Source: Euglena gracilis
Taxonomy: Eukaryota > Euglenida > Euglenophyceae > Euglenales
DNA: 64,000 nucleotides
Assembly (NCBI GenBank): GCA_039621445.1
Contig: CP154957.1
Location: forward strand, 41,380,011-41,444,010
Direction of reading: 5' to 3'
Made by a program: the position numbers and the translations under genes. Shown here piece by piece: positions 50,766 to 62,385 of this stretch. Every line of letters begins with the position of its first letter. Position 1 is the stretch's first letter. The notes under the pieces are model-generated. The model made no database searches. It saw nothing but the letters and a program-made list of their open reading frames with translations, and was not told where the DNA came from.

Positions 50766-52258
50766 AGCATTATTTTTTTTAAGGCGCCTCAAAAAACCTT
50801 AAAAAACCCCTGGATAAGCCCCCCCCCCCTTTGGACTCTGCCATTTCGGCCATTTCGGTCAATTTTCAAAATATCTCCAAAATGAAGCCAAATCAAAGGA
50901 AATGTCCAGAGACCTAATTTGAAGCCCTTGGAACGCCCCATCTACAGTATTTTGATTTCCCCGCAACTCCCCGCCTAGCCCGAGATACGGCCGTTTTCGC
51001 CGCAGTTAAAAAACCTTGCCTTTGCCAGAATGCCTTGAAAAACCATAAAAACCCTTAAATACCTTAAAAAAATCACCCTGGGGAAGTTCTTCTTCCCTGT
51101 GATGACCTTAAAAAACCTTAAAAATTCTCCCTGAGAAAAAATTTTCTTGCACCAAACAAATAATGGCATGTCCGAAACCCTGCCAGTCAGTCAATGCAGA
51201 AGCAGTTGCGAGCAAACAATATGAAAAACTGGATTGTTTGCCAAGGTTTCTGGCATTAGAGAGGTAGTGTGTAATGTTCAGTTGAAGTTGTTTTGGCCTC
51301 ATCCATTTGGCAGATAAGCGTACTGAATTGATGCCGTGCAAGGACCTGTGACTGTTGGACACTTTTCTGCAACAGCACTGCGTTACAAGAAGACAAATTT
51401 TGGCACCTGAAATACCCGGATGCGTCAGGGCGGAGTCCATTTTCTGGTTATTCTCCATCATTTTCCCCTTAAAAAACGTAAAACACACCAGTTTTTGTGC
51501 ATAATTTGTGGGGAGTGAGTCCCACAGCTTTGATGCAACCAACCGAGTGGTAATGGTTCACCACTTCCTTTCACCCAAAATAACGGGTTTTCAGTCCCGC
51601 CACGCCGGGGAAACACGAGGTTTTTCCAGGCAACCGCCACCGGATTCGGGGAGGATTGGCACTTAATTTTACTTAGGCGGCCGGATTCGCACGTAAGGGT
51701 TTTTTCTTTGAAATGCGCAAATTTTACAAAATTTCTGGGACCCTTTACCCTGACACACGGAGAACAGCTTATGAACTGTTACACCCCACTGTTGAGGGGA
51801 TCCTTTTATTAAAAACACCAAAAACATTCTACCCCAGCACATCCCACCATGTGCACAGGTGAAATGGGGGCATCACAAATGCCTGAGAACGCAAGAAATA
51901 CAATTTCTGGCAACCACGTAACATTGCCGACCCAGAACTCGCAACCATCAATTTTTTTTTCACTGCAATTACTTTTAATTTCTGACCCTATTCAAAACAT
52001 TTGCTTGCCTGTTGACAATAACTGTCCCTCATGGACCGCCCTGATCCCCATGCTTCGCCCTAGGCTTCTTCCTTGGGCGTTCCGAAGCCACAGAGGAGTC
52101 TGAAGCCATCGGGCCATCTTCGGGGTCTGACATTTTAGCTGAGGGAAAAAATGCCTTAAAAAACCTTAAATTTTTTTTAAAATCCTCAAAAAAACTTAAA
52201 AACCCTTAAAAAAAGCCGTAAAATTTTTTGAGAAATATCGCCTCAAAAATATAATGCC
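50766..52258. mobile_element. TIR element with GCATTATT ends, copy B
   Basis: It starts GCATTATTTTTTTTAAGGCG and ends CGCCTCAAAAATATAATGCC, inverted like copy A at 35,462. Two outer segments match copy A; the interior 51,280-51,727 differs. On the minus strand the interior has an ORF with ASKLWDSLP, a phrase seen near the C-terminus of some LINE proteins, but nothing more of a retroelement. It directly abuts the Rep relic. Confidence 0.72.
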
Positions 52259-52449
52259 TGGTTCCCTGCAAAAAAAACTGCATGTGTGCAGCTTTTTTCA
52301 AAAAAAAAAAAAAAAGATGCAAAAACCTGCAAAAAAACCTGCAAAAAAACCTGCAAAAAAACCCAAAACGTGAAAAATGCAAAAAAAAAAAACTGCAAAA
52401 ACTGCACGGTGCATATCGCCCCCCTGCGAACATGGCCTGTGTACAAAAT

Positions 52450-52625
52450 TGGTTACCTTCCGGAGGCTCTAGGGAGGCTCCTCGGGTAACCAGCCTCCAG
52501 GGAGGCTCCCCGGAGGGAGGCTCCAGGGAGGCTCCAGGGAGGCTCCAGGGAGGCTCCAGGGAGGCTCCAGGGAGGCTCCAGGGAGGCTCCAGGGAGGCTC
52601 CGGGTAGGCTCAGGTAACCAGCCTC
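52450..52625. repeat. GGAGGCTCCAGG tandem minisatellite
   Basis: About nine 12-bp units of GGAGGCTCCAGG are framed by GGTAACC motifs (GGTTACCTTCC on the left, GGTAACCAGCCTCC on the right). A short related stretch is at 48,815-48,850. Confidence 0.9.
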
Positions 52626-52826
52626 CAGGGAGCCTCCTCGGAGGTTCCAGGTATCCTAAAGTGAGGATTCCAAATTTTCTGGGACCCGGATGGCCCCTCC
52701 TCCCCTGGGGTCCCGGGGGGGGGGGTCCTTCCGGCTCCAGAAAGCCCCAGACACCAAATCACTGTTTCCCGGAGCCCAGCACGAGTCAGGGTCAAGGGCG
52801 AGGCCCCGGCCCCGCCTGCCCTGGAT

Positions 52827-55800
52827 CTGCGCCAGGGAGTCCACGCCCACCGTCCACTCGGTCAGGCCCTTCGCCTGGATGTCGTCCAGGTTGCGGGTGA
52901 ACTCCTCCATGGGGATGGGGGAGGCCTGGGGGGGGGGGGGGGGTTTTTTTTGAAAAAAAAGACGGTGGGCTTTGAATGATGCAGTTTGAACAACCGGATA
53001 TTCCATTAAAGCCGATGCAGTATTTATTTCTTCATTTTTTTTATTTCTTCATTTTTTTTCTTTTCTTTCATTTGTCTATTCCTTCCCAGGTGAACTCCAA
53101 CATATTTCTTGCCTGATTTTTCTGTAACTTTGGATCTGAATTTTGAAAAAAAAAAAAAAAGAACAAAAAACTCCTGATTTCCAGTTATCTCCTTGGTTGG
53201 TGACATTGTCATATTCTCTACTCAAAAGAAGTCCCAAACACCACCAAATTTTAACTGGGAAGATGGGAATCACACGTGGACAGGGAGTGCCCCGCAACCC
53301 TCGCAACAGACAACAGTTTCCTTTGTCCTCCTGTGCCGACCTCCTGGGAAAGCCTTTAAAAATGTGCATTGCACCGCCAGAGTGTCAACGATGAAAGAAT
53401 GTGGGCTTGCACTGCCTGGCTCCAACCAAAACCATTTCCAAAACCACTGCGCAAACACAATACATTCAAAAAAAATGCGGAGGTGGTGTGCTGTCAAGAA
53501 AACTTAGGACCCCCCCCACCTGGATGGGCAAGAAACTGCAGTGCCAGTAGGAGAGTTGCTTGCTGCAGCAAATTCACACCTGGAAGCACCCTCAGACAGG
53601 CAGTGGGAGCGGCCCCGGCACCAGAACTACCAATTCTCGCTGCTGGAAATGAACCCCATTCATCCTAGGACGCTGACGCATCACAGCCGCACCAAGCAGG
53701 GCACACAACGAGACGCCTGGAAGGAGGAGCGGTGGTGGTGTGTGGACCGGTGCGTGGACCGGCGCGGCGTGCATCAGGGCGGAGCCATGGGCACGGCGGC
53801 AGCGAGGGCGGGCCTAGCTGGGGGGGGGGGAGGGGCGGGGTCAGGGGCGCGGCGCGGCGCGGGGCCGGGCAGTCGCAGGGCAAGCAGTGGGGGGCTACGG
53901 CAGGCAGGCGACGGTCGAGGCCAGGGTGGCTTGGGGTGGGGGTCACTGGCAGTGGGGGAATGGGTTCGGACACCTCCAAACCTTCGCACCAGATGAGAGT
54001 GTGGGTTCATATTACTTGGGGAGTGTTCTGGCCAGCCACCTGCCTGTGTTTTTATTTTGTTTGCCACACCCTGGTGGCTTTTCTGCTCAAAAACACTGCC
54101 AAACTTTTCAAACCTTTCACTGTTCGGCTCAGGCTTGTGCTTACCGACTGGGGGGGGGAGTGGGTGGGGGGGTGCTGTAGGTTGCCTGCCCCTAGCAGGC
54201 ACACCCCCAGGGGGGGGGGAGTCCGGGGGGACCCAAAAATTTTTCATGGAAAATGGCCTTTTCCGGGCCCCCGACGCCTTTGGCGCCGGGGTCGGAGGGG
54301 GGTGCCTGCTATGGGCAAGAATCCCCAAAAACCCTACCCCCCCCCGGGGGGGTCGAATTGGTGCTATAGGGTGACTGCCCCTGGCACCCCCCACCGTGGG
54401 GTGGGCACCCGATTAAGCACAAGCCTGGTTCAGCTATAGCATACCGGAAAACTTGGGTGAAGAACCGGGGGCAGGGTTCGAAATATGGGCAGGTGGGGGG
54501 TCGGACCCCCCCCCCCCCTCTGGTCCAGCAAGGAGCAGGGAGGGGGGGGACACCCCCCAACTTTCCAGTGGCGAACGGCTGTCTGGCTGCGAAATTTTGA
54601 CCCAAAAAGCCCGACAAAATTTTTGACCCCAAAGTGGACAAAAAAAAAAAAAAAAACACTTGCAAAGGCAAAAAAACGCAAAAGCCGCAGAAGGATAATT
54701 TTGACCTTTTGTTTGGGGGGGGGGGTCCCGGGTACCCCCAGGGCCGGCCAGGACCCCCCTTGGCAGGTGGGGGGCTCCCCCCACCTAAATAAACCCCGAA
54801 CACCCTCCTTAAATCGAACCCTGCCGGGGGGTGGTTGCTTATTTCGCCAAAAAAAATGGGTAAAGCGTGCTTAGACAGGAGTGGGGCAGGGTATAAAGTG
54901 AGGGGGAGGATGGGGGGTTGGACTCCCCCCCCATGTTCAACTGATTTTCCGGCATTTTGCGCCAGAAAAAATAGTTTGGGGCTCAAAAAAGGTGCCAAAA
55001 TCGCGTTTTTGCACACTTTTTCCTTGTCGAAAATGGCCGAGTTTGGACAAGGCAAAAGTGTGTGCCAAAATGTAAAATGTACCAAAATTTTTTACCGGAG
55101 AAAGGTTTTTTAGTTCCGGGGAGGTGGGTGCCGGCTCCGGTCTGAAGGGGGGAGGGGGCCATACACTCCCTGACTCATTGTCAGCCCACCACACACCTTG
55201 ACGGTTTCTCAGGAAGGGCTCTGAAATGAGACACCATAATTGGTAGTTGTGTCGACGAGTTGGAATCATTGTTTTGGTATGTGGTGTTTCCAAAGCTATC
55301 TCCATAACGTGCGGCTCGCCTGAATAGTTACAAAACCGGCACCTGGCTTCTTTTTAAGGTCCCAAAATCGGGCCGTCAAAAAGGATTTCCAAAAAATTTT
55401 GGCATTTGGTGCCGAAACCCAAACCCAGGTGAGTGGGGGGGGGGGCAAGCCTCGGACCCACCCACCCCCAGGGGTGGGTGGGCCCTCTGAGTTAAAACGA
55501 AGCCTGAAAGGCACCCGTTGGCACAATTATTCTCAGCCGGCGACACCGCACCAGAGATGGAGGTGGCTCCAATGTAGGTGAAGTGGTGGGGAATATTTGG
55601 GCGGCTTTTGTAAACATTCTGCACCAAAATGCCCTGACTCTGCCCATCCGACACTCATTGCGTCAAGCTCTCTGCCTGCCTGGCGGAAGGGAAAAAATGA
55701 GGGCAAACTGGGGGCGATCGGGGGTTCGAAAAAGGGCGTATAATCAGCCAAATGCCTGACGCCTTTTCTGAGGGTCAGGACGCACAAGGGCAGGAGCCAG

Positions 55801-58800
55801 TAGGGAGGGGGCCGGAAGTCGGGCAGGGCTGCAAGGGAAGGAAGGCGGGGGCACCAACTGGGAGGGGGAGGGGGCTTTTTTCCCCATCAACCCAAAGAAA
55901 GAATGGGCCAAAGAAACAGGGAACGCTCGTTGGCGCCCACCAGAAAGCAGATTTCGCCACCGCGCACTTTGAAACCCAAATTCATGACCGTACCCAGAGA
56001 TCAAGCCATATAGTAAAAAAAATATTTTATTAATTTACACAGTTTTCTTATCAAAAAAAATGAGAACTTCATTGGGTCTTTAGGATTCACGCCAATGGTC
56101 AATTACATGAATGTGACGTGTGATGTTACTCAGCAATGGTATGCTCCAGGGGCATAATTAATTGGCATCCCCCAACCAGCTAAGCACCCTCGTCAGCCAG
56201 AGGAGCTGCAAATCCAGTGTTCCTTGACTTTTCCGTCCAACCCCAAGTGCTTTCAAGGGGTCAAAAGACACATCACATTAAGCACTGTCATGGCTCAAAA
56301 AGAGGGTGAAAAAAAAGCGAGCAACCTCTGGCAACCGTTTTCAAAACAGCCTCTGGCCAGGCCCCATCTCGAGCCAGTTCATCCATTTTCTCACCAGCAA
56401 TACCAGTTCACACATAATTGGTTGTTTAACAAACAGTGTATGTGTTTATTCAAACAGAAAAGTCGAAATGGAATGGTACCTCTCCCTGGCCAACAGTGAC
56501 GAAAAGAGGGGATAAAGAAGGGTCAGGGAAACGTGAACCACAGCTGTGCGGGGCTTCTTGTGAGGCATCCGTTCATTACACTTCACGGGGGAACTTGCCT
56601 CCCACCCCACTGGGGCATTTTTTTGTGCAAGGCACTGGCTAGCAAAGAAGGAGAGAGAGGCAATAATGTCAGCAATGGTGGCAATGCAGGGCTACGGTTG
56701 GAGGAGTCTCTGTAGGAGGAGGCTCTGGAGCCTCCTCAAACGACTCAAACGACGAAGGTGCGTTCAAGGAGGCTCTAAGTCCTCCTCGAACGTCGTTCAA
56801 GGTCGTTCGAGGAGGCTCTAGCAGGGCTGTAGGGGAAGGCTGGTGGGGGGGTCCCCCCCCCACCCACCACCCTGCCTTTTTGGCCGATTCCCGTATTGCC
56901 CTCATGGCATGTGCGTAGGTGTGCACGGTTCACATGGTATGTACGGAGGAGGAGGCTCTGGATCCTCCTCGGATGTCGTTCGGGGTTGTAACCCCCTGAG
57001 AGCGGGGGGCTTCAAAACGTTCGAGGAGACTGAAGCTCGAATGTTCGAGACCCTCCTATGGCCGCCATAAGAGGGAGGACGATGTTACAGTCACACACGT
57101 CTGCAACATTTAACGTCAATGTACCTCTGAAGTGGGTTTGCCCCAAAATACCTGGCCCCTGCCCAATAGCCCGGGACAGTGCGGAGCGAACAACTATATG
57201 GACGACAGTGAAGAGAGCGCAAGACACATCAGGTCAGGACGACTGCTTGGGCTTGTGGGGCGGTCGGCGGAAGGACTTGGTGTCAGGGTGTCGCTCAGCG
57301 AACCCCCATCTCACACATCCCCGGAGAGGGTCCAGCCGGGGATGTGTGGGAAGCCCTGAGGGGGGGGGGTCCGAACCCACACTCCCAACATGGAGGAGGG
57401 GGGGGATCCCAAAATGTGCAATGTGCTGAAAAGTGAGGCAGAAAGGTGCTTTTTTTGCGTTCTCCAGCGCACTGCGCAGGAAAAAAAAATTCCCTATTTT
57501 TCAGAACGTGCAAAGGAGAGGGTTGGGGGTCCAGATCTTACCACCTTCCCCCCCTCGTGGGGGGGGTTGGAACCAGGGGTTTTTTTTTTAAGACTAGGGG
57601 GAGTGGGGGACCCACCCCAAGGGGTGGGGCCCCCAGGAGGAGGGGGGGCCCGGGGGACCCCCCCACTTTTGCCCGAAAATGCTAAAAATAGCACCTTTTC
57701 AAAAGTTTCGGCATCTGCGGCGCTGAAAAAGATATACCCACCAGCCCCCACTCCCACCCCCCCCCGGGGGGAGGGGGGGCCAAGGGACCCACCCACCCTC
57801 CCCCCCCCCGGGGGGAGGGGGTCCAAGACTGAAAAAAACCCTGGTTGGAACCCCCCCACCACCCACAAGAAACCCCAGAAAACCTGATACAACAGGGAAA
57901 AGCCCAAAAGGAAGACCGGTGTGAAAATTCAGTTTTAGACCAAAAAGTTGAAAAGTCGTGAGTGGGTGTTGGCTTTTCTCATTTCCCCATTTCCCTCCAC
58001 CTTTTTGGCCATTTTGGCGACTGACAAGTGTAAAATCAGTGACCATCCAGCCGCCGGGGAGTAATAAAAGTCATTGGGGAAGTCCAGGCTGCTGGAAAAG
58101 TGCTGCTGCCTCCCCCGGGGTGTAGGTCCCCGTCTGGCTGACGCGATGCTCTGCCTGGCGTTGCTGGGGGGCGTGGGGGTGAAGGTGGGGGCGGCGGGGT
58201 CGCCATGGCCGGAGGCAGGGGGGCCGGAGGCGGAGCTGCTTGGGGGGTGCCGCGGCGGTGGGTCCGGCGGGGGGCCGGGGGGCGGGGTGGCGGGGCTGGC
58301 GGAGCCGGGGGAGTCGGCGTCCAGTGGCCGCGCTGACCCCGGGGGCTGGCGGCTTGGAGACAAGAAACCAAAAAAAAAATGAAAGTATTATTGTTATGAA
58401 GATATTATTATTATTTGGGTGTGCAGAATAACAACACCGGTGAAATCTTTTGGGAGGGTGCTGATGGCTGCTACCGTAGTACAATTTGTGACTTGCGGGT
58501 GGCGTACAGTCCAGGAGGCAAGCACCAGCCCCGGACCGGGTGAAGACCAACAGACCCATCGCCATCCCCCCCCCCGCCGGCCAGCCGGCCGCGCCCCCGG
58601 CCGCACTGGCCCGGGCCGCGTCCACCATCGTGCGCCGCGGGGCGGAGCCCCACGACATGCAGCGGGGCACGCCCGGGGCGGGCGGCGCGGCCTTGGCCGG
58701 CGCCCCGGCCGCGGCCCCCTGCAGCTTGGACCAGCCCGCGGAGAGGCTCTCGAAGTCGTCCACCAGCTCCTGGGACGCGGCGGCAGCGCGGCGGGCGGGG
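52827..58800 (-). CDS. Scattered exons of a proline-rich protein of unknown function
   Basis: Three segments show coding-type third positions. One at about 58,570-58,790 reads ELVDDFESLSAGWSKLQG then PRCMSWGSAPRRTMVDAARA. One at about 58,040-58,340 is disordered, rich in Pro/Ser (TFTPTPPSNARQSIASARRG, then SSSLDFPNDFYYSPAAGWSL). One at 52,827-52,925 reads MEEFTRNLDDIQAKGLTEW and TVGVDSLAQ, with a good CAG acceptor before it. Whether they form one gene is not shown; the last could start the RI-LRR gene instead. Between them (53-57.9 kb) I see only repeats and unique non-coding sequence. Confidence 0.4.
54130..54960. repeat. Poly-G/C framed repeats with GGGGGTCGGACCCCC-type hairpins
   Basis: Two adjoining blocks mix G- and C-runs of 8-14, a CCGACGCCTTTGGCGCCGG hairpin and a TCGGACCCCCC palindrome. 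The second resembles 15,940-16,260, with a similar order of G-runs, 'GTCAGACCCCCC' and 'GGTCCAG'. No ORF worth calling. Confidence 0.6.
56690..57065. repeat. Degenerate relative of the GTTCGAGGA array
   Basis: Contains CCTCCTCGAACGTCGTTC, GTTCGAGGAGGCTC and an end palindrome CTCGAATGTTCGAG. It begins CAGGGCTACGGTTGGAGGAG. Only one or two units remain. Confidence 0.7.
57585..57850. repeat. Poly-G/C framed dispersed repeat with TCGGCxTC hairpin, copy 4
   Basis: Same order as at 19,515: AAGACTAGGGGG, GGCCCGGGGGACCC, ATGCTAAAAATAGC, a CGGCATCTGCGGCGCTG hairpin, AGATATACCCACC, C-runs and GGTCCAAGACTG. Confidence 0.78.
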
Positions 58801-59089
58801 GGGGGGGGCAGTGCCCCGGGGTGGGGGGTCGGCAGAGTGTGTTGTGTTGGGCGGGGGTTTCGGAGGACAGTTGGACACCGTGGTGCCCAGGACTGGCAAG
58901 GGGCTTTGCGCCAGTGGGGAAGCCGGGGGGAGACAAACGAGATGCGCAAGCAGACTAGTTTGCAGGAAAGTTGGGATCGCTGCCTCTTCAACGACTGCCT
59001 GAAGCTGAAGTGGCCGGGGCCCACTCTCCAACCCCCCCCCCCCGGTCCAAAACCTGGAAACGGACCTGGAATGGGGTGGTCATTCACAG

Positions 59090-59610
59090 GAGGTAGGGCG
59101 GCCGTTGGTAGGGTCACGGCCGGCCGCGGCCCTACCAAAACAATGATTTGGTAGGGTCGCGGCCGACCGCGGCCAACCAACCACGACAGATCCAGCGACC
59201 GAAGCAGAACTGCATCGCACAATAGCGGGATAAATTGTCCTCTACAGGGTACCAGCTACCGCAAAGAGCCGCCCAACTTGGTTTAATACACACGGGGGGA
59301 CCCGAGCGAGGCGCCGAAGACGCCTCGCTCGGGTCCCCCCATGTTTTTAACCCTAGTTGGGCGGCTCTTTGGGTTCACTGAGTACCCTGTAGAGGCCAAA
59401 AAAACAACGTTGAGCGGGAAGGGTTTGCACGACAATCTTAATCCTAACCCTACTCCTTCAAATCATGTCATAAAATCTTTTTTGCGATCACCTTTTGCAG
59501 TTTTGTTGGGGCCGCGGCCCCAACCAAAATCCTATTTTGGTTGGTTGACGGCTGACCGCGGCCTGCCGCGGCCGGCCGCAGCACCCACCTCCCACGAACC
59601 TACCTCCCGT
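59090..59610. repeat. Palindrome and foldback cluster, copy 4
   Basis: A GGTAGGGTCACGGCCGGCCG palindrome at 59,095-59,135 is followed by a full foldback. The foldback has arms CTACAGGGTACCAGCTACC near 59,242 and GTACCCTGTAGAG near 59,382. Then come TAATCCTAACCCTACTCC and another GC palindrome at 59,505-59,590. This repeats the association seen at 2.8-4.3 kb. Confidence 0.85.
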
Positions 59611-59941
59611 GACATCCCACCCCCAAGACTGAACCATTGACACAGGGGGTGTCTCAAGCAACACGCTGCGTCAAAGCAGATTGCAAATCCATCAAATAAA
59701 TGCCGGGTGGCGTGCTGGCATTGTGCCGACACAGGGCGCTGTGTCCATGAGGCACCGCGCCTTGGGTGGGGGTGTCGGGGGACGGGGGGGGGGGGGGGAC
59801 ACAGCACATTGTTGCAGTTTGAATTACAGAAGCGGGGGTGGGGCTGTTCAAGCCTGCACTGCTTAAATGAACAGCTCGTGAGATCCGTCGATCCATCGAT
59901 TCGCTTTCAGCGGGCCCAAATTTTCTGGGGGTCGGGGCCAT

Positions 59942-62385
59942 TCATGCAATGCTGGCGGCCAGTCCTGCACCGCGCTGGGAGAGATCCAGCAGGTTGCTCT
60001 GGTTGCCCCGACGCAGCGACAGGGTGCCGGCCTTCGGGGACTCCACGTGCCCTTGGGACCAGGGCGGTGGCATGAGGGTGGTTGGAAGCAAAGCCCACCC
60101 CTTCGGGGTGACTTGCTTCAGCAGCCGGGCAACATGAGTGAGGCATCTGCAAAAATGTTTGGCGCAAAACGCACCACCTGATAGTCATTGCTGTTCTGAC
60201 GCAGACAAATGCATCGTCCAACGGCACACATACCTGACGGACTTGACTGGCGAGATATTTGGGAGATACTTAATTTTGAACATGCATCATTGATTGCTGT
60301 TTGACGTTGGTTCTGGGCTGGGGGGAAAAGCACTGAGCCATTGAGCTATTCCACACATGTAAGACAGCACCGCCCTGCCCGGTAGGTGGACTTCAAGATG
60401 AGGGAGGACTGGTCCGTGTGCACGCTGGTGGTGCGGGGCTTGCGACTGGGTCGACGCTTCTCCGGGTCAGTCTCATCCAGGGGTTTGTGGCAGGCAGCTT
60501 CGGGCCTGGACCAGGGCAGAACAGGAAGGCCTGGTGGGGGGGGGGGGTCGAACCCCCCACCCACCACAGCATTTTCACCAATTTTGGGAAAACGGGGATG
60601 TTGGCCGGGGAAATTATTGATTTTTTTTTGCGAAATGAACCCCAAATGCATGATTTTTGATGGAAAACCACACTTTTTCACAAAAAAAAATCTCAAAATT
60701 TTCAGGCTTAAAAATTGGTAGAGGAGGGGGTGAAAAAAACGAAGGTCAAAAAAAATGGACCAAGTTTTGGCACAATCAAATTTTACTGACATTGTTTCTC
60801 TTGGAATTTTTTTGGATTTTCAATGGCATTTTTTGCTTCAAAAACATGTCAAAATCATAATTTTGCGAGAATGTTGAAATTTTGGAAGGTGTGAAAAAAT
60901 GGGGGTTTAGGGAGTTTTTGGGGAGACCTCTTAGATGGGTCCCAAAATGGTCCAAAAGACACCCGGCGCCGGAGGCGCCGGGAAAAATTTTTGGGGTCCA
61001 AAAATTGGTGCTCCCGGACATATGGGAAGAGGTGGGGGGGAGGGACGACCCCCCCACCATGAAAGTGTGGGGGGGGGTCGACCCCCCACCCACCACCCTG
61101 GTTGTTTGACCGATTCCCGTTCTGCCCTGGCCCAGACCGCACAGCGACCCACACTGGTCCCTGCAGCATCGTCCACATAACACCGTACATAAGATCCTGG
61201 CTCTTTCCTGCGGGTTTCCTGAGAGGAGGGGTGCTGAGGGAGCAACGTTGGGACCCAACTTGTCTGAGTCCGGCGGCAAGGTTGAGATAAGGGCACGTGA
61301 CAGGTGGGGCATTTTTCAGGCACTTTTTTTGGAGTTTTCTCCTTCGGAAGGTGACAAATTTGGGAGGGAGACCTCCAGTGTTAAATTCACCGGGGGAGGG
61401 GATGAATAACAAGGTTCAACTACCCCCCTTATTTGACACCCCCCAAATGGCTGTTGGCCTGGCCGCAAGGTTTTTTTTGCCATGCCGAAGACTAAAAAAG
61501 AATTTCTGGCTTTCTGGCTCTCCCTGGGGGGTCTGACTCCCCCTCCACAAAACCGCCACAGGCTCAATGCCCTGCTGGACCCCCAAAAGGGGGGAGGGTT
61601 GGGCCCCCCCTCCCGCTGTGCAAAAAAATTCCGGCACAAAGCGCCAGAAATTCTTTGGCCTTGAAAAAAGCCCAAAAATTACGAAAATTTATTAGACACC
61701 AAAACTTATATTCCTCGAAGCGCCAGAATATTGTTACGGGTTCCCCGGGGGGCCCAGAACACCCCCCGTCCCCTGGTCCGACCCCCCGCACTGCAAAATC
61801 ACCGCTCATTTAATAAAACCCCTCCTGGGGGAGGGTCGGGTCCACTAAGATTTCCACTGGGCAAATTTGGACTAGCTGAAGTCTAGTCCCCCCCTGGAGG
61901 GTATGCGACTTGAGCAATAATAGCGTGGTGGAGGGTCGACCCCACATCAACACCCACAGGGTTTCGGAGACTCTGGACAAACTCGCAATTATTTTTGGGG
62001 GGAAAACCATTCTCAACCAACCATTCTATGACTTGTTACTCAGGAGGGGGGGCTTACCACCTCATCAAAACCCGACCCCGGCCAGGGGGGAGCAAATGTT
62101 GGGGGGGGGAGCTCGTGAATGGCAAACACTCATGGCACAAAACATCTTGCACATTCCGCACCACAATATCAAAGCAAATTGAATTCTTTTTCCTGAAAAA
62201 TTTCACACACCTCATCGCAGAAACCCTCTGAGGGGCAGGAGATCACAAACTGGTGCATCGGATAGGGCTGATTCTCCATATCGTACACCCGAAACTCCGC
62301 AAAATGGATTGCAGGGCCATTATCTTTCAATTCTTCCTGGCGCTGGCCGTAGATGCGGAAACGAAACTTGGAAATGCCAGCAGGC
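59942..62385 (-). CDS. Unnamed protein, possible discoidin-like exon, 5' part unresolved
   Basis: The stop is TGA at 59,942-59,944. Exons 61,133-61,218, 60,381-60,506 and 59,942-60,054 join through two nonconventional introns to read MYGVMWTMLQGPVWVAVRSG, then PLDETDPEKRRPSRKPRT and GHVESPKAGTLSLRRGNQSN. Upstream, 62,211-62,385 has a good tctttttccag acceptor and GTGTGTG donor. It encodes KFRFRIYGQRQEEL and IHFAEFRVYDMENQ, which recall the 'F.R....(V/I)xFSEFRLYD' pattern of discoidin/galactose-binding-like domains. The phase between 62,211 and 61,218 does not match, so at least one exon is missing. Codon use in the 62.2-kb exon is less GC-rich. Function unknown. Confidence 0.55.
60055..60380 (-). 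other. Nonconventional intron, perfect 10-bp inverted ends (CAGGGCGGTG)
   Basis: CAGGGCGGTG at the start and CACCGCCCTG at the end pair fully. Splicing gives LILKSTYQGHVESPKAG in frame; read unspliced, the frame leaves the downstream exon. Confidence 0.82.
60507..61132 (-). other. Nonconventional intron, perfect 11-bp inverted ends (CAGGGCAGAAC)
   Basis: CAGGGCAGAAC and GTTCTGCCCTG pair fully. The edge 8-mers GTCTGGGC and GTCCAGGC agree at 6 of 8. Splicing gives VWVAVRSGPEAACHKPLDE in frame. The interior holds GGCGCC hairpins and GGGGGTCGACCCCC palindromes. Confidence 0.85.
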
